A stretch of DNA of 64,000 nucleotides from Maribacter polysiphoniae (GTDB lineage Bacteria > Bacteroidota > Bacteroidia > Flavobacteriales > Flavobacteriaceae). The stretch's first letter is position 1. Each line of letters begins with the position of its first letter. The notes under the pieces are model-generated. The model did not search any database. It was not told the origin of the DNA and was given only the letters and a program-made list of their open reading frames with translations. The translations under genes were made by a program, and so were the position numbers. The stretch lies in NCBI RefSeq assembly GCF_003148665.1, contig NZ_QGGQ01000010.1, forward strand, positions 1 through 64,000. The letters are read 5' to 3'. Shown piece after piece: positions 44,742 to 53,070 of this stretch.

Positions 44742-44786
44742 ATGAAGGAAACAATTAAAAAGGCGCTTTTTCTTTTGGCAGTCTAG
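44742..44786 (+). pseudogene. truncated array unit at the junction with the transfer module
   Basis: MKETIKKALFLLAV then a stop: the start of a signal peptide that runs straight into the 3' end of the minus-strand lipoprotein gene at 44755. It is preceded at the proper distance by a motif copy (44713-44731). The unit seems cut when the array and the tra module were joined. Confidence 0.5.
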
Positions 44787-45120
44787 CCGTAGCCTTCCAT
44801 TCCCCATTCGCCTTCACAAGTTTAAAAATACCAGGAGTCTTATCATAAGAGGTCGAGTATTTTACCCATGCTATTTCACCTTCGATTCTTTCATCGATAA
44901 CTTTGAAGTTAGATTCCGAATTTTTAGGCTTGGCAAACATTTTCTGAAGGTTTGAGAATGTTACGAATCCCTCAGGGGTGGTATGTTTTTTCAAAGATGC
45001 TTCGTCGCCCTGGTAGAAACTTTCGGCAACGATTTTCGCGATAGCAGCAGGGGATGCATCCTGAGTTTCCGCGCAAGCGATAAATAATAGCGCAATTGTA
45101 AATAGGGTTATTTTTTTCAT
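44755..45120 (-). CDS. lipoprotein at the end of the tra operon (DUF4878-like)
   Basis: 121 residues. Lipobox in MKKITLFTIALLFIACA. The rest (SPAAIAKIVAESFYQGDEASLKKHTTPEGF, WVKYSTSYDKTPGIFKLVKANGEWKATARL) has the NTF2-like shape of DUF4878 lipoproteins. It follows traN by 6 bases. Such lipoproteins are common beside flavobacterial tra genes and may help anchor the pore in the outer membrane or act in exclusion, which is inference. Confidence 0.75.
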   Translation of the reverse strand: MKKITLFTIALLFIACAETQDASPAAIAKIVAESFYQGDEASLKKHTTPEGFVTFSNLQKMFAKPKNSESNFKVIDERIEGEIAWVKYSTSYDKTPGIFKLVKANGEWKATARLPKEKAPF

Positions 45121-45126
45121 GATACT

Positions 45127-45984
45127 TTAATTTGGGTTATTAATGTAGCTATAGGGGACTTTTAGCTCAATAGTACGCTCCCCATTTTTTTCATTGAGTT
45201 CCACGACAATCCTGCGGTCGTTGTCCAATGAAAATTTCTGCAATACATAAACCATGCTCACGGTTTCGCTTGCTACTATTCTAGTTGGTCGGCCATAAAC
45301 AAACAGTGGTTCTTGATAAATACGCTGTTGTGATTTCTTTCTCCCTTTTTGTCTCGTACGAATCGAAAGGTCTAGGAAATTCAAATCGTAATCCAAAGTG
45401 GATGTATTCTTAATATGGATTACGAAATAGAGTTCCTCTTTATCAAAAACTATATTCTCAATACTTAATACAACGCCCTCGTTCCTTTTTCTAAGATTAC
45501 CCATTGGCTGTTTTCTATCCAATAAAAAGGAACAGAAGTTCTGGTAATAGGATGCTCTGTTTTTAATCAAGTTCTCAGACTTGTCAATAGCGACAGAATC
45601 AGGGCTGACAGGTTTTTCATTCCCGATACTATTGGTTTTTGGAATGAAGTAATTAAGCTTTGAGAGTTGTTGTTTATACCTAACAATATACGAAAAAACC
45701 GAACCATTCCTGTTGATAACCAGAAGATTACTCTCTTTTCCAGGTTTTGCTTGCAGCAATCCAAAATATTGTTCTTTCTCGCGATTGTAAGTAAATATAA
45801 AATTGTCCGAACCGGTTATTCCTTGCCGGATTGGTTGTGGAAAGAAAAGGGCAACGTTTTTTTGGTCGTTGGCATAAATCGTATCGAGTATTATCGGTTG
45901 TTGTGTTAGAGCTTGTGCAAGGCACAGTCGTGGTGCGAAAGTAAAACCAATAACAAATAATAGGGTAAGGATATATCTCTTCAT
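45127..45984 (-). CDS. traN: conjugative transfer protein TraN (VirB9-like)
   Basis: 285 residues. Signal peptide MKRYILTLLFVIGFTFAPRLCLA. DUF4138 features: IILDTIYANDQKNVALFFPQPIRQGITGSDNFIFTYNREKEQYFGLLQAKPGKESNLLVINRNGSVFSYIVRYK, then ENIVFDKEELYFVIHIKNTSTLDYDLNFLDLSI. It corresponds to the outer-membrane core part of the T4SS. Operon order after traM is as in CTnDOT. Confidence 0.85.
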   Translation of the reverse strand: MKRYILTLLFVIGFTFAPRLCLAQALTQQPIILDTIYANDQKNVALFFPQPIRQGITGSDNFIFTYNREKEQYFGLLQAKPGKESNLLVINRNGSVFSYIVRYKQQLSKLNYFIPKTNSIGNEKPVSPDSVAIDKSENLIKNRASYYQNFCSFLLDRKQPMGNLRKRNEGVVLSIENIVFDKEELYFVIHIKNTSTLDYDLNFLDLSIRTRQKGRKKSQQRIYQEPLFVYGRPTRIVASETVSMVYVLQKFSLDNDRRIVVELNEKNGERTIELKVPYSYINNPN

Positions 45985-46014
45985 AATAGTAAATTTAAAA
46001 TGCCCACTTTAGGC

Positions 46015-46944
46015 TTATAACTTAGGTTTTAGAATGAGTTTGTAATTATGGAGTACGGTTACCTTTACACTTCGATTATTGCGACGAAACACTTTTGCCA
46101 CACCTCGAATTTGCGGTACACTGGGGATGTTGATATCCTGTACCATATCATCCAGGACTTCATTGGTAGCTTCTTCCCTGAAGCTGTTCTCAACATAAAT
46201 ACCCTCACTACCGTCCGCAAGGTCATACGCCTTTAAGTTTGTGGGATGATGGTTTACATTTTCAATCGCAATTAAGGCTCGATTGGGTTGAAAACTGATA
46301 AAGCCATAAATAAGGGTGTTTTTTTGAATGCGTTTATTGTTGATAGTGGCAGTTTTTATCAATCGCATCCGCAGACGGGTATGGATTTTGACCACTTGGT
46401 TGCCATCGACAACGGCATAAATTTCCGAATCGGTGCCGCCCAATATGGACGCCTCATTGTTAAGCGGAGCCGATGCAAAGAAGCGCTCATGTTCAAAACT
46501 AAGTTCATTTGCTTGAATTTGGATGTCTCTCTTGATTTCTGCTGAATCTACCTCCAGAATCACATTTGGGATTGATTTTCCACGACCGATATTTTCGTAA
46601 GTCCTATCGGAATAATTTATTCGACTGACTTTGTAGATACTATCTACAATGCGTGCCTTTTCCTTTTCGCCTAAATCCGGGTCATAAAAACCAAGGGAGT
46701 CTATCAATTTTTCATCATAGATGCTGGGTGCGTTGGTTTCACGGACTTTTTTCAGGTCGTTGATGGCATCCAGTTTAGAATCATAATCTTTTTGTTCCTC
46801 TTCCAACTCTGGCACAAGGGTTTGTTTTAGATTTTCGTTGTCACCTTCGTCGTCCCCCATAATCAAAAACGAATAGGATATCAGGAAAATCAATATAATG
46901 GTCAATACCGATGCGAAGACTATTTTGTTCTTTTCTATTTTCAT
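46015..46944 (-). CDS. traM: conjugative transfer protein TraM (VirB10-like)
   Basis: 309 residues from the ATG at 46944 (MKIEKNKIVFASVLTIILIF), which gives one N-terminal membrane helix; a start six codons upstream is in frame but unlikely. A coiled, charged periplasmic stretch (about 35-85) leads to a C-terminal beta domain (NNEASILGGTDSEIYAVVDGNQVVKIHTRLRMRLI..., KNTLIYGFISFQPNRALIAIENV). It spans both membranes in the assembled channel. Shorter than the Bacteroides version (about 400 aa or more). Confidence 0.85.
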   Translation of the reverse strand: MKIEKNKIVFASVLTIILIFLISYSFLIMGDDEGDNENLKQTLVPELEEEQKDYDSKLDAINDLKKVRETNAPSIYDEKLIDSLGFYDPDLGEKEKARIVDSIYKVSRINYSDRTYENIGRGKSIPNVILEVDSAEIKRDIQIQANELSFEHERFFASAPLNNEASILGGTDSEIYAVVDGNQVVKIHTRLRMRLIKTATINNKRIQKNTLIYGFISFQPNRALIAIENVNHHPTNLKAYDLADGSEGIYVENSFREEATNEVLDDMVQDINIPSVPQIRGVAKVFRRNNRSVKVTVLHNYKLILKPKL

Positions 46945-46965
46945 AAGATTGTGTGTTAACACCCA

Positions 46966-47583
46966 CTAAGGGGTTTCATTAGTTATCTTTTTTAAGCTGT
47001 TTTCATAATATGCCGTGATAAGCAACCCGTGTGGATTGTTTGGGAAATTTCGATTTACGGTAATGAGGTTTCCGGTAGTAACAAGTTCATAGGTGTCGAC
47101 GATGGTGCCACGATTGATTTCAAAAACCGTAATCGTTCTAAAACTGTATGCTCCGTTCTTTTCTTCAATTTGGGAATCGATATGCAACACTTTTTGGACC
47201 AAGGAATATTGCAACAGTCGATTATAAACACCATCTGATTTTTTTTGACGGTAGAGATTATCTACGGAACTATTACCGAGCCATAACGCCTTCTCTAAAT
47301 TCTTTTCATAATTGCTCGCATCGATATTGTAGAAGTAGTTATGGAAGAGTTCTAAATGGGCTAAGGCTTCCACACCGAAGTTTTCTTTTTGTGCCACTAG
47401 CTTTAGCGGAATGACCGTGCCATCCGTATTTATGGCAAAAGAACTATTCATAGCCTTGGAATTGATGTTATACACCATCCAAATGGAAAATAGGCTTGAC
47501 GCTGTTGCAAAGACAACTGTCGCCAATACAATGACCCTATTTATTTTTAGAACGGCGTAGATGTCTTTATAAGGTCTTTTCAT
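46966..47583 (-). CDS. traK: conjugative transfer protein TraK (VirB8-like)
   Basis: 205 residues from the ATG at 47583 (MKRPYKDIYAVLKINRVIVL); the upstream in-frame part overlaps traJ and lacks the pattern. One membrane helix (about 14-36), then an NTF2-like periplasmic domain: LVAQKENFGVEALAHLELFHNYFYNIDASNYEKNLEKALWLGN and YSLVQKVLHIDSQIEEKNGAYSFRT. An assembly factor of the channel. Confidence 0.85.
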   Translation of the reverse strand: MKRPYKDIYAVLKINRVIVLATVVFATASSLFSIWMVYNINSKAMNSSFAINTDGTVIPLKLVAQKENFGVEALAHLELFHNYFYNIDASNYEKNLEKALWLGNSSVDNLYRQKKSDGVYNRLLQYSLVQKVLHIDSQIEEKNGAYSFRTITVFEINRGTIVDTYELVTTGNLITVNRNFPNNPHGLLITAYYENSLKKITNETP

Positions 47584-47593
47584 AGGATAGATA

Positions 47594-48436
47594 TTAGTTG
47601 GTGAATAATCGTAGTGTGAACGAAGTAGCACGGCGGTATAGTTTGAATTTCAGGAATACGATAAATCCCACAGAACCCAATTGTACGACCGGAGCAAAAA
47701 ATCCTTGTCCGAATTCAGTCCCAAAAAGGTTTGTCCAGAAGTTGGTATTGATTTCTGTATAAATGGCGTTTACGAATACGTTCACCAAAAAGAAGGCAGG
47801 TACTAGCATATATACCGCAGCATATAATTTGAAAAATGTATAGGCCAGGGACCTGAACTTTTCAAATACTGCAAGGCTGAGGATCAGCGGAAAGAAAGCT
47901 TGCATTATTCCGAGAAGAAAGAAACGTTCGGCCAAAAACAATGGATAGATGAAGAGATCAAGAATCCATAGGAATGTACTGATGATAAAGGCAAATATCT
48001 TGAAACCGTATAATGGGGTTATCAGGGCCTCATAAAGTAAGGTCATTGCCATACTTGCCGCATCCAAAAGATTCACTTCTTCTTCAAGAGGTATGTCCTG
48101 TAGTTGTAAAGGAAGTAGGGCAGGGGCCGTCACCCGGTATTGTCCTTCAATGGCCACTAAAATTCCATCGAAAAAACCGAGTAACTGTGTTGAGAATATG
48201 ACCAGGATAACAATAGCAAAGTTTTTGGCCAATTCGCCCGGACTCAATCCCCAGGTATAACCATCCTTGTTTGCAATGCCTTCATTGTATTTTTTGAGGA
48301 TATTGATCAGAAAGAACAGTACGGCGAGTGTTTTCATTCCTGCAATCGTGTATTGCGAGAAATCACTGTTTTTAATAGTTTGGAATACGGTATCTATGTA
48401 TTCCAAACCAATCCCTAAGAGTATGGTTGCCATCAT
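47594..48436 (-). CDS. traJ: conjugative transfer protein TraJ (VirB6-like)
   Basis: 280 residues, seven or so membrane helices (for example MKTLAVLFFLINIL, LAKNFAIVILVIFSTQLLGFF, FKIFAFIISTFLWILDLFIYPLF, FFKLYAAVYMLVPAFFLVNVFV). A polytopic inner-membrane part of the channel. The order traI-J-K matches the CTnDOT family. It starts 3 bases after the traI stop codon. Confidence 0.85.
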   Translation of the reverse strand: MMATILLGIGLEYIDTVFQTIKNSDFSQYTIAGMKTLAVLFFLINILKKYNEGIANKDGYTWGLSPGELAKNFAIVILVIFSTQLLGFFDGILVAIEGQYRVTAPALLPLQLQDIPLEEEVNLLDAASMAMTLLYEALITPLYGFKIFAFIISTFLWILDLFIYPLFLAERFFLLGIMQAFFPLILSLAVFEKFRSLAYTFFKLYAAVYMLVPAFFLVNVFVNAIYTEINTNFWTNLFGTEFGQGFFAPVVQLGSVGFIVFLKFKLYRRATSFTLRLFTN

Positions 48437-48438
48437 TT

Positions 48439-49011
48439 TTAATAGTTCATTTCACGATTATTGACCATATCCTGCATTTTTCTAAATGAAATGATATCCT
48501 TGTAGCGTTTGGTCTTTATGGTAATAAGGGAAACCATTTCCTTTGATTCGGTTTCCTTTTCTTTTAAGATTTTTGTTCTTTCGGCATCGGTCATTTTTAG
48601 AAAGTCGCTGGATAATATTTGATCAACAAAATCGAGGCTTTCCAAAGAGTTTTCCATAATGGAATTGAAGGTGTCGGATATGCGGGCAATCTCGTTGGGT
48701 TTGATATAGGGGGAATTGAGAACTTCCCGTAAATCATTCCGAACCACATTGAATAGGATTTGATTGTTTCGAGCGAGTTCCCTAACAGCCTTTAATTGCT
48801 TTACAACATTATTGACTTTTTCAATGTTCTCTTTTTGTTGTTTTAGAAATTCAACGGTTTTCAATAATTCTGAAGTTTGTTTTGCTGATTCCAAAAGCGA
48901 TTTGGCCATGCTGATAAAATTGGTATTATCATAGACAGGCATGCCTTGGGCTTTGATGTTTATGCTGAACAGTAGCGAGATTACAAGTACTGATATTTTT
49001 GTTTTACTCAT
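48439..49011 (-). CDS. traI: conjugative transfer protein TraI (DUF4141)
   Basis: 190 residues from the ATG at 49011, which gives a signal peptide (MSKTKISVLVISLLFSINIKAQG); an upstream frame to 49080 overlaps traG and lacks this. The mature protein is almost wholly helical (LLESAKQTSELLKTVEFLKQQKENIEKVNNVVKQL), like VirB5-type or accessory tra proteins of this family. Periplasmic. Confidence 0.8.
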   Translation of the reverse strand: MSKTKISVLVISLLFSINIKAQGMPVYDNTNFISMAKSLLESAKQTSELLKTVEFLKQQKENIEKVNNVVKQLKAVRELARNNQILFNVVRNDLREVLNSPYIKPNEIARISDTFNSIMENSLESLDFVDQILSSDFLKMTDAERTKILKEKETESKEMVSLITIKTKRYKDIISFRKMQDMVNNREMNY

Positions 49012-49057
49012 TGTTAAATAGTTGTTTTGGTATTCGTGAATCTTCGATTTCATAGTA

Positions 49058-51460
49058 TTACGTTTTAGAGGTGAATTCAATAATTGCTTTTTCCATGCAC
49101 TTGTGTTTTTTATAGAGAGCCAATATCATGTCGTTTTCAGGGCCATCGGTTAAGTAGGCTGCATAAACCTCCTTGGGTACCTCCAGTCTGAAGATGTTAC
49201 TTTCTTTTCCGATTTTCATGAACAACTCCGTATATTTTCGATGTCCGGTAAGGTTGTTCTTAATGGACTTTAACTGATTCAAATCGTGGCTAGAGAGATT
49301 TAAACGCTTCTGCAACCCATCATATCCTTTTTCATTGTTAAGGCTATAAACCACCTGGGTGTTTTCAAGAATACTTGCTGATGTGGAATTGTCTGGTAAT
49401 TGATTGATGGATTGAAGGATAATACCAATGGCACTATTCTGTTTCCGGATAGCTTGGTAGTAAAATTCCACACTCTCCAGTACATTGTTGAACTTTAATT
49501 GTTTGGCAAACTCATCAAAGAGAATGATGCCTTTTTCGGCTCTATTCTTCCAAATGGTTCTTTGAATGGCCGACTTGATCAATTTGAGCATTACGGATAG
49601 GATCTCCTTGTTATCCTTGACTTCATCGAGTTCAAAAACAATCAATCGCTTATCCTCGATTTTATAGGTCTGGTCTTCACTTACTTCAAAAAGAAAGCTA
49701 TATAGACCATCGCCAACATACTCCGACATTACATGTAAAAAGCTCGTAACATTGAAGTAGTCAGGATGGATTTTAAGCTGACTTAAAAGGGATGCCTGAT
49801 TAATCTCGATGAACTTGTAAAAGCCATCGAGGGAATGACCTTCGGATGTGCGATCGTAATAGAAGCGCAGTATCTTTTTGATGGATACGGATTGTGTTTT
49901 GGTCACTTTTATGTCAGAAGCAAAGAGTTCAAAAAGGAATACCGATAAATCTTCCAATCGCTCAGGAGTTAAATCCATAGCATCGCTAATATAAAACGGA
50001 TTGATGCCAAGGTTCTTTCCACTTTCATAGCGTAATACAGCGTATTTCCCGGGATAGAGTTTTGCGAACTTTGTATACGAGCCTCCCAAGTCTATAATGA
50101 CCAAGCGTACACCACTTTCGAAATACTGACGTAGGATGTTATTCGCCAAAAAGGATTTCCCTTCACCCGTAGGGGCGAAAATGGCAAAGTTCCTTGCCTT
50201 GATGCGTTTCTTTTTCTCATCCCAAACATCCTTTAGGACAGGTATGTTATGTTCCCTGTCATTAAAGATGATCCCTGTTGGGTCAGACTTATAGTTGCTG
50301 TTATTGATGAACAAGCACAAGGCGTGTTTTAAATCGGTAACATATAAATCTTCATTGGAAAAATTTGACGAGAAGCAACAGTAACTATTCAGTATATAGT
50401 TCTTTCGTTCTTCACCCCTGGGGTAGTAAGGGATGATATCCAATTCTTTAAATTCTGTTTTTATTTTAGAAGCTGTTTTTTCCAACTCTTGGGCTTCTTT
50501 GGCCCAGTAAATGATGTTGAGATGTCCACGGATTACTCGGGAATGGTCATCGGCATTGATCTGATCTAGAATATGTTGAATCTTAGTAAGGACAACCTTG
50601 TTCTGGGAACCAAAATTGGAACTTTTGTTCAGTTCTTCAACTTTCTTATCAAGCTGCTTGCGCCATTTTTGTTTATCGTCTAGATAGATGATTTGATTTA
50701 CAATGTGGTTCTCGTTCAAGGTTAATCCCAAACCGTCAACAAAGCCTTGATGAAAGACAAAATCATCGGAGGTAAACCGTTCATTGGTTTTACTAGTCTG
50801 TACACTTTCACCAAAACAGAGTTCACTGTTTACAGCCAACGCATCGAAGTGATTTTCTCCAATGGTGGTGTTTGATTTTTCCAAAAGGATATCCGTATCA
50901 AAACCCGAATTGAATCCATTAAAATAGTTGTGGGTTAGGGTATGTATTTCTTTCGCTTCGAGCGGAACAAATTCTATTTTACGGCTATTGTTGATAAAAG
51001 AAATAGAGTCATTTACAGACCTAATGAAACTGTTTAAGGTGTCATCTGCTTCACGTAAAATACTTTTGGAAATTTTGCGAAATGGGTTGACGAATTTGCT
51101 ATTGTTCAACGCATTGTTCTTTGTTAGAATGAAGAATATATAGCTTTGATGTTTTATATACCCACGTCCTTTAAAATGCTTGTGGGTCGACTTTTCCAAA
51201 AAGGTTGTGTTGGGAAGCTGTTCGGAGTTATATTTTTGTTTGAGGTACACATCCTGTTTATGTATTACGCATCCTGTTGGCAATGATTTGATAGCCTGAA
51301 ACCAAGCACCATGCATATCTTGAAAATCCTTTTCCGATATGGAATATATTTCAGGGAGTGTACCTTTATAGCACAAAACCACATTGCCGTTATTGGCAAA
51401 CACCACGTTTTCGGTGATATCAACTATGGGATAATAGGATGCCAGGTTAATCTTGTTCAT
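49058..51460 (-). CDS. traG: conjugation ATPase TraG (VirB4 family)
   Basis: 800 residues. Walker A FAPTGEGKSFLANNIL (about 430-445), Walker B GIILFDEFAKQLKF (about 640), and the arginine/sensor region ILQSINQLPDNSTSASILENTQVVYSL. N-terminal domain begins NKINLASYYPIVDITENVVFANNGNVVLCYKG. Energises pilus assembly and substrate transfer. Its start overlaps traF by 14 bases. Confidence 0.92.
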   Translation of the reverse strand: MNKINLASYYPIVDITENVVFANNGNVVLCYKGTLPEIYSISEKDFQDMHGAWFQAIKSLPTGCVIHKQDVYLKQKYNSEQLPNTTFLEKSTHKHFKGRGYIKHQSYIFFILTKNNALNNSKFVNPFRKISKSILREADDTLNSFIRSVNDSISFINNSRKIEFVPLEAKEIHTLTHNYFNGFNSGFDTDILLEKSNTTIGENHFDALAVNSELCFGESVQTSKTNERFTSDDFVFHQGFVDGLGLTLNENHIVNQIIYLDDKQKWRKQLDKKVEELNKSSNFGSQNKVVLTKIQHILDQINADDHSRVIRGHLNIIYWAKEAQELEKTASKIKTEFKELDIIPYYPRGEERKNYILNSYCCFSSNFSNEDLYVTDLKHALCLFINNSNYKSDPTGIIFNDREHNIPVLKDVWDEKKKRIKARNFAIFAPTGEGKSFLANNILRQYFESGVRLVIIDLGGSYTKFAKLYPGKYAVLRYESGKNLGINPFYISDAMDLTPERLEDLSVFLFELFASDIKVTKTQSVSIKKILRFYYDRTSEGHSLDGFYKFIEINQASLLSQLKIHPDYFNVTSFLHVMSEYVGDGLYSFLFEVSEDQTYKIEDKRLIVFELDEVKDNKEILSVMLKLIKSAIQRTIWKNRAEKGIILFDEFAKQLKFNNVLESVEFYYQAIRKQNSAIGIILQSINQLPDNSTSASILENTQVVYSLNNEKGYDGLQKRLNLSSHDLNQLKSIKNNLTGHRKYTELFMKIGKESNIFRLEVPKEVYAAYLTDGPENDMILALYKKHKCMEKAIIEFTSKT

Positions 51461-51731
51461 AATGGAGTTCAGATGATTTTTTGATACTGATAATTTTGGG
51501 AAATACCTTTGAAAACTGAAGTAGTTTCAAATTCTGGGCAAACTTGGTTAAGCCTATATAGAGGAAGGAATTAAAGACAAGTGCACCAATGATGATCCCA
51601 AAGCCAAAGGAGAAGGTAATGACCAACAGTGATGCAATTATCGCTATCATCATAAGGGCGAATAGGGATACGGGCAATCCAAAGATCATTGCCCGTTGGC
51701 GGATGTTTCTGTAGACCTCGAATTTTTTCAT
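51447..51731 (-). CDS. traF: conjugative transfer protein TraF (DUF4133, VirB3-like)
   Basis: 94 residues with two close membrane helices at about 17-35 and 37-58 (GLPVSLFALMMIAIIASLL, GFGIIIGALVFNSFLYIGL), the VirB3 pattern, between traE and traG as expected. Confidence 0.85.
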   Translation of the reverse strand: MKKFEVYRNIRQRAMIFGLPVSLFALMMIAIIASLLVITFSFGFGIIIGALVFNSFLYIGLTKFAQNLKLLQFSKVFPKIISIKKSSELHYEQD

Positions 51732-51765
51732 TTGGCATTTGTGATGATACCCTTTATGAGGGTTT

Positions 51766-52053
51766 TTAGACGACTATTGAAATTAGGTAGGTGAAGATGC
51801 CCACTACTGCGCCAGCGATAAGCACAAAGACCAGAACACGGGTGATTCCTTTTTTGAGATCCGCATTTTCCCCGAAAAAATGACCTGCGTTGAAAAGGAA
51901 TCCTATAAGGAAGATGACACCAAGAATGATGGGGAAAATAGTTCTGATGGTATCTGAAACATCGTTTACGGAGTCTTCAATACCTCCGATTTGAGCAAAA
52001 GTGGGAGCTGTGATAAGCAGCAAAGTGATTAGCATTAAAGTTGATTTTTTCAT
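51766..52053 (-). CDS. traE: conjugative transfer protein TraE (DUF4134, pilin-like)
   Basis: 95 residues. Signal peptide (MKKSTLMLITLLLITAPTFA) and two membrane helices (IRTIFPIILGVIFLIGFLF; VLVFVLIAGAVVGIFTYLI), the VirB2/TraE plan. First gene of the tra operon; its promoter must lie in the divergent gap before 52257. Confidence 0.85.
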   Translation of the reverse strand: MKKSTLMLITLLLITAPTFAQIGGIEDSVNDVSDTIRTIFPIILGVIFLIGFLFNAGHFFGENADLKKGITRVLVFVLIAGAVVGIFTYLISIVV

Positions 52054-52256
52054 CGTTGTATGGATTTTGGATTAAAGTCTATCCGTGCAGCTGCTGATAT
52101 ATTACCGTCTGCTAGGATATACTTTGTGAAATCTATTACGCTAAGACGGTTATGGCAGAAATCCGCTAAAATTTAACGTGGGGTGCTGTTAAATTTTGGA
52201 AGATTCTTACGGAAAGGAAGTAATCACTGCATTTTGCGCAAACAAGAAGTAATGAT

Positions 52257-52892
52257 ATGGATTTTTCAAACTATGTGGTGACAACATTTATTTTTCTCAC
52301 TTTTTTATCCATCTCTTATGGTCAAAGCTCTGATAGACCTGTCATCGTCATCGACCCTGGCCACGGCGGAACAGATGCCGGAGCAATTGGCGTAAATAGA
52401 GTTTTGGAAAAGGATATCGTTTTGAGTGTGGCAAAAAAGATGGATAGTTTGAATACGCATTTATTTGATGACCGATTTGATATGTATTTGACTCGATATC
52501 AGGATACGTTAATCTCATTGGGTAATAGAACGCAGCTTGCCATGAGGCTACATGCGGATGTATTTATTTCCTTGCATTGCAATCAAACCAAAAACAAGAA
52601 AGCTAAAGGCATTGAGGTATATGTAGATGAAAAACGAAAACGCTATTCAAAATCTTCTTTTGGATTGGCAAACAATATACAACGTGAGTTAAACGATATG
52701 ATTGGTTTTAAAAGTAGGGGAGTGAAAGGCGCAAATTTTCAGGTACTACGGGAAACCACTAATCATGGTCCGGCAGTTTTATTGGAACTGGGTTTCTTAT
52801 CATCTAATGACGAAGCCAAACATTTGACAAAGGAAGAAAATCATAATGGTATCGCTTTAGCGATACTGGAATCTATTAGTAAAATAAGATAG
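52257..52892 (+). CDS. N-acetylmuramoyl-L-alanine amidase (Amidase_3)
   Basis: 211 residues. Signal peptide (FLTFLSISYG) followed by VIVIDPGHGGTDAGAIGVNRVLEKDIVLSVAK (H and E zinc ligands), then LHADVFISLHCNQ (second H) and AVLLELGFLSSNDEA (catalytic E). A secreted cell-wall amidase divergent from the tra operon, with a likely role of opening peptidoglycan for the conjugation channel. It lacks an anchoring SPOR or LysM domain. Confidence 0.9.
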   Translation: MDFSNYVVTTFIFLTFLSISYGQSSDRPVIVIDPGHGGTDAGAIGVNRVLEKDIVLSVAKKMDSLNTHLFDDRFDMYLTRYQDTLISLGNRTQLAMRLHADVFISLHCNQTKNKKAKGIEVYVDEKRKRYSKSSFGLANNIQRELNDMIGFKSRGVKGANFQVLRETTNHGPAVLLELGFLSSNDEAKHLTKEENHNGIALAILESISKIR

Positions 52893-53070
52893 TTATGGGA
52901 GCGTTGTATTTGGAGGTCGTTAGGTGTCTGAGGCAGATAATGAAATTAAGTTATCGAAGGGTTGTTTTGTGGGTTATAAAAATCAAAGACGAAATAATTC
53001 TTAGGGAAAATTGAACTTTACAGAGTTCATCCTTCGTAAAGAGTTATTTAGGTGGTTAAATTTTACCATT

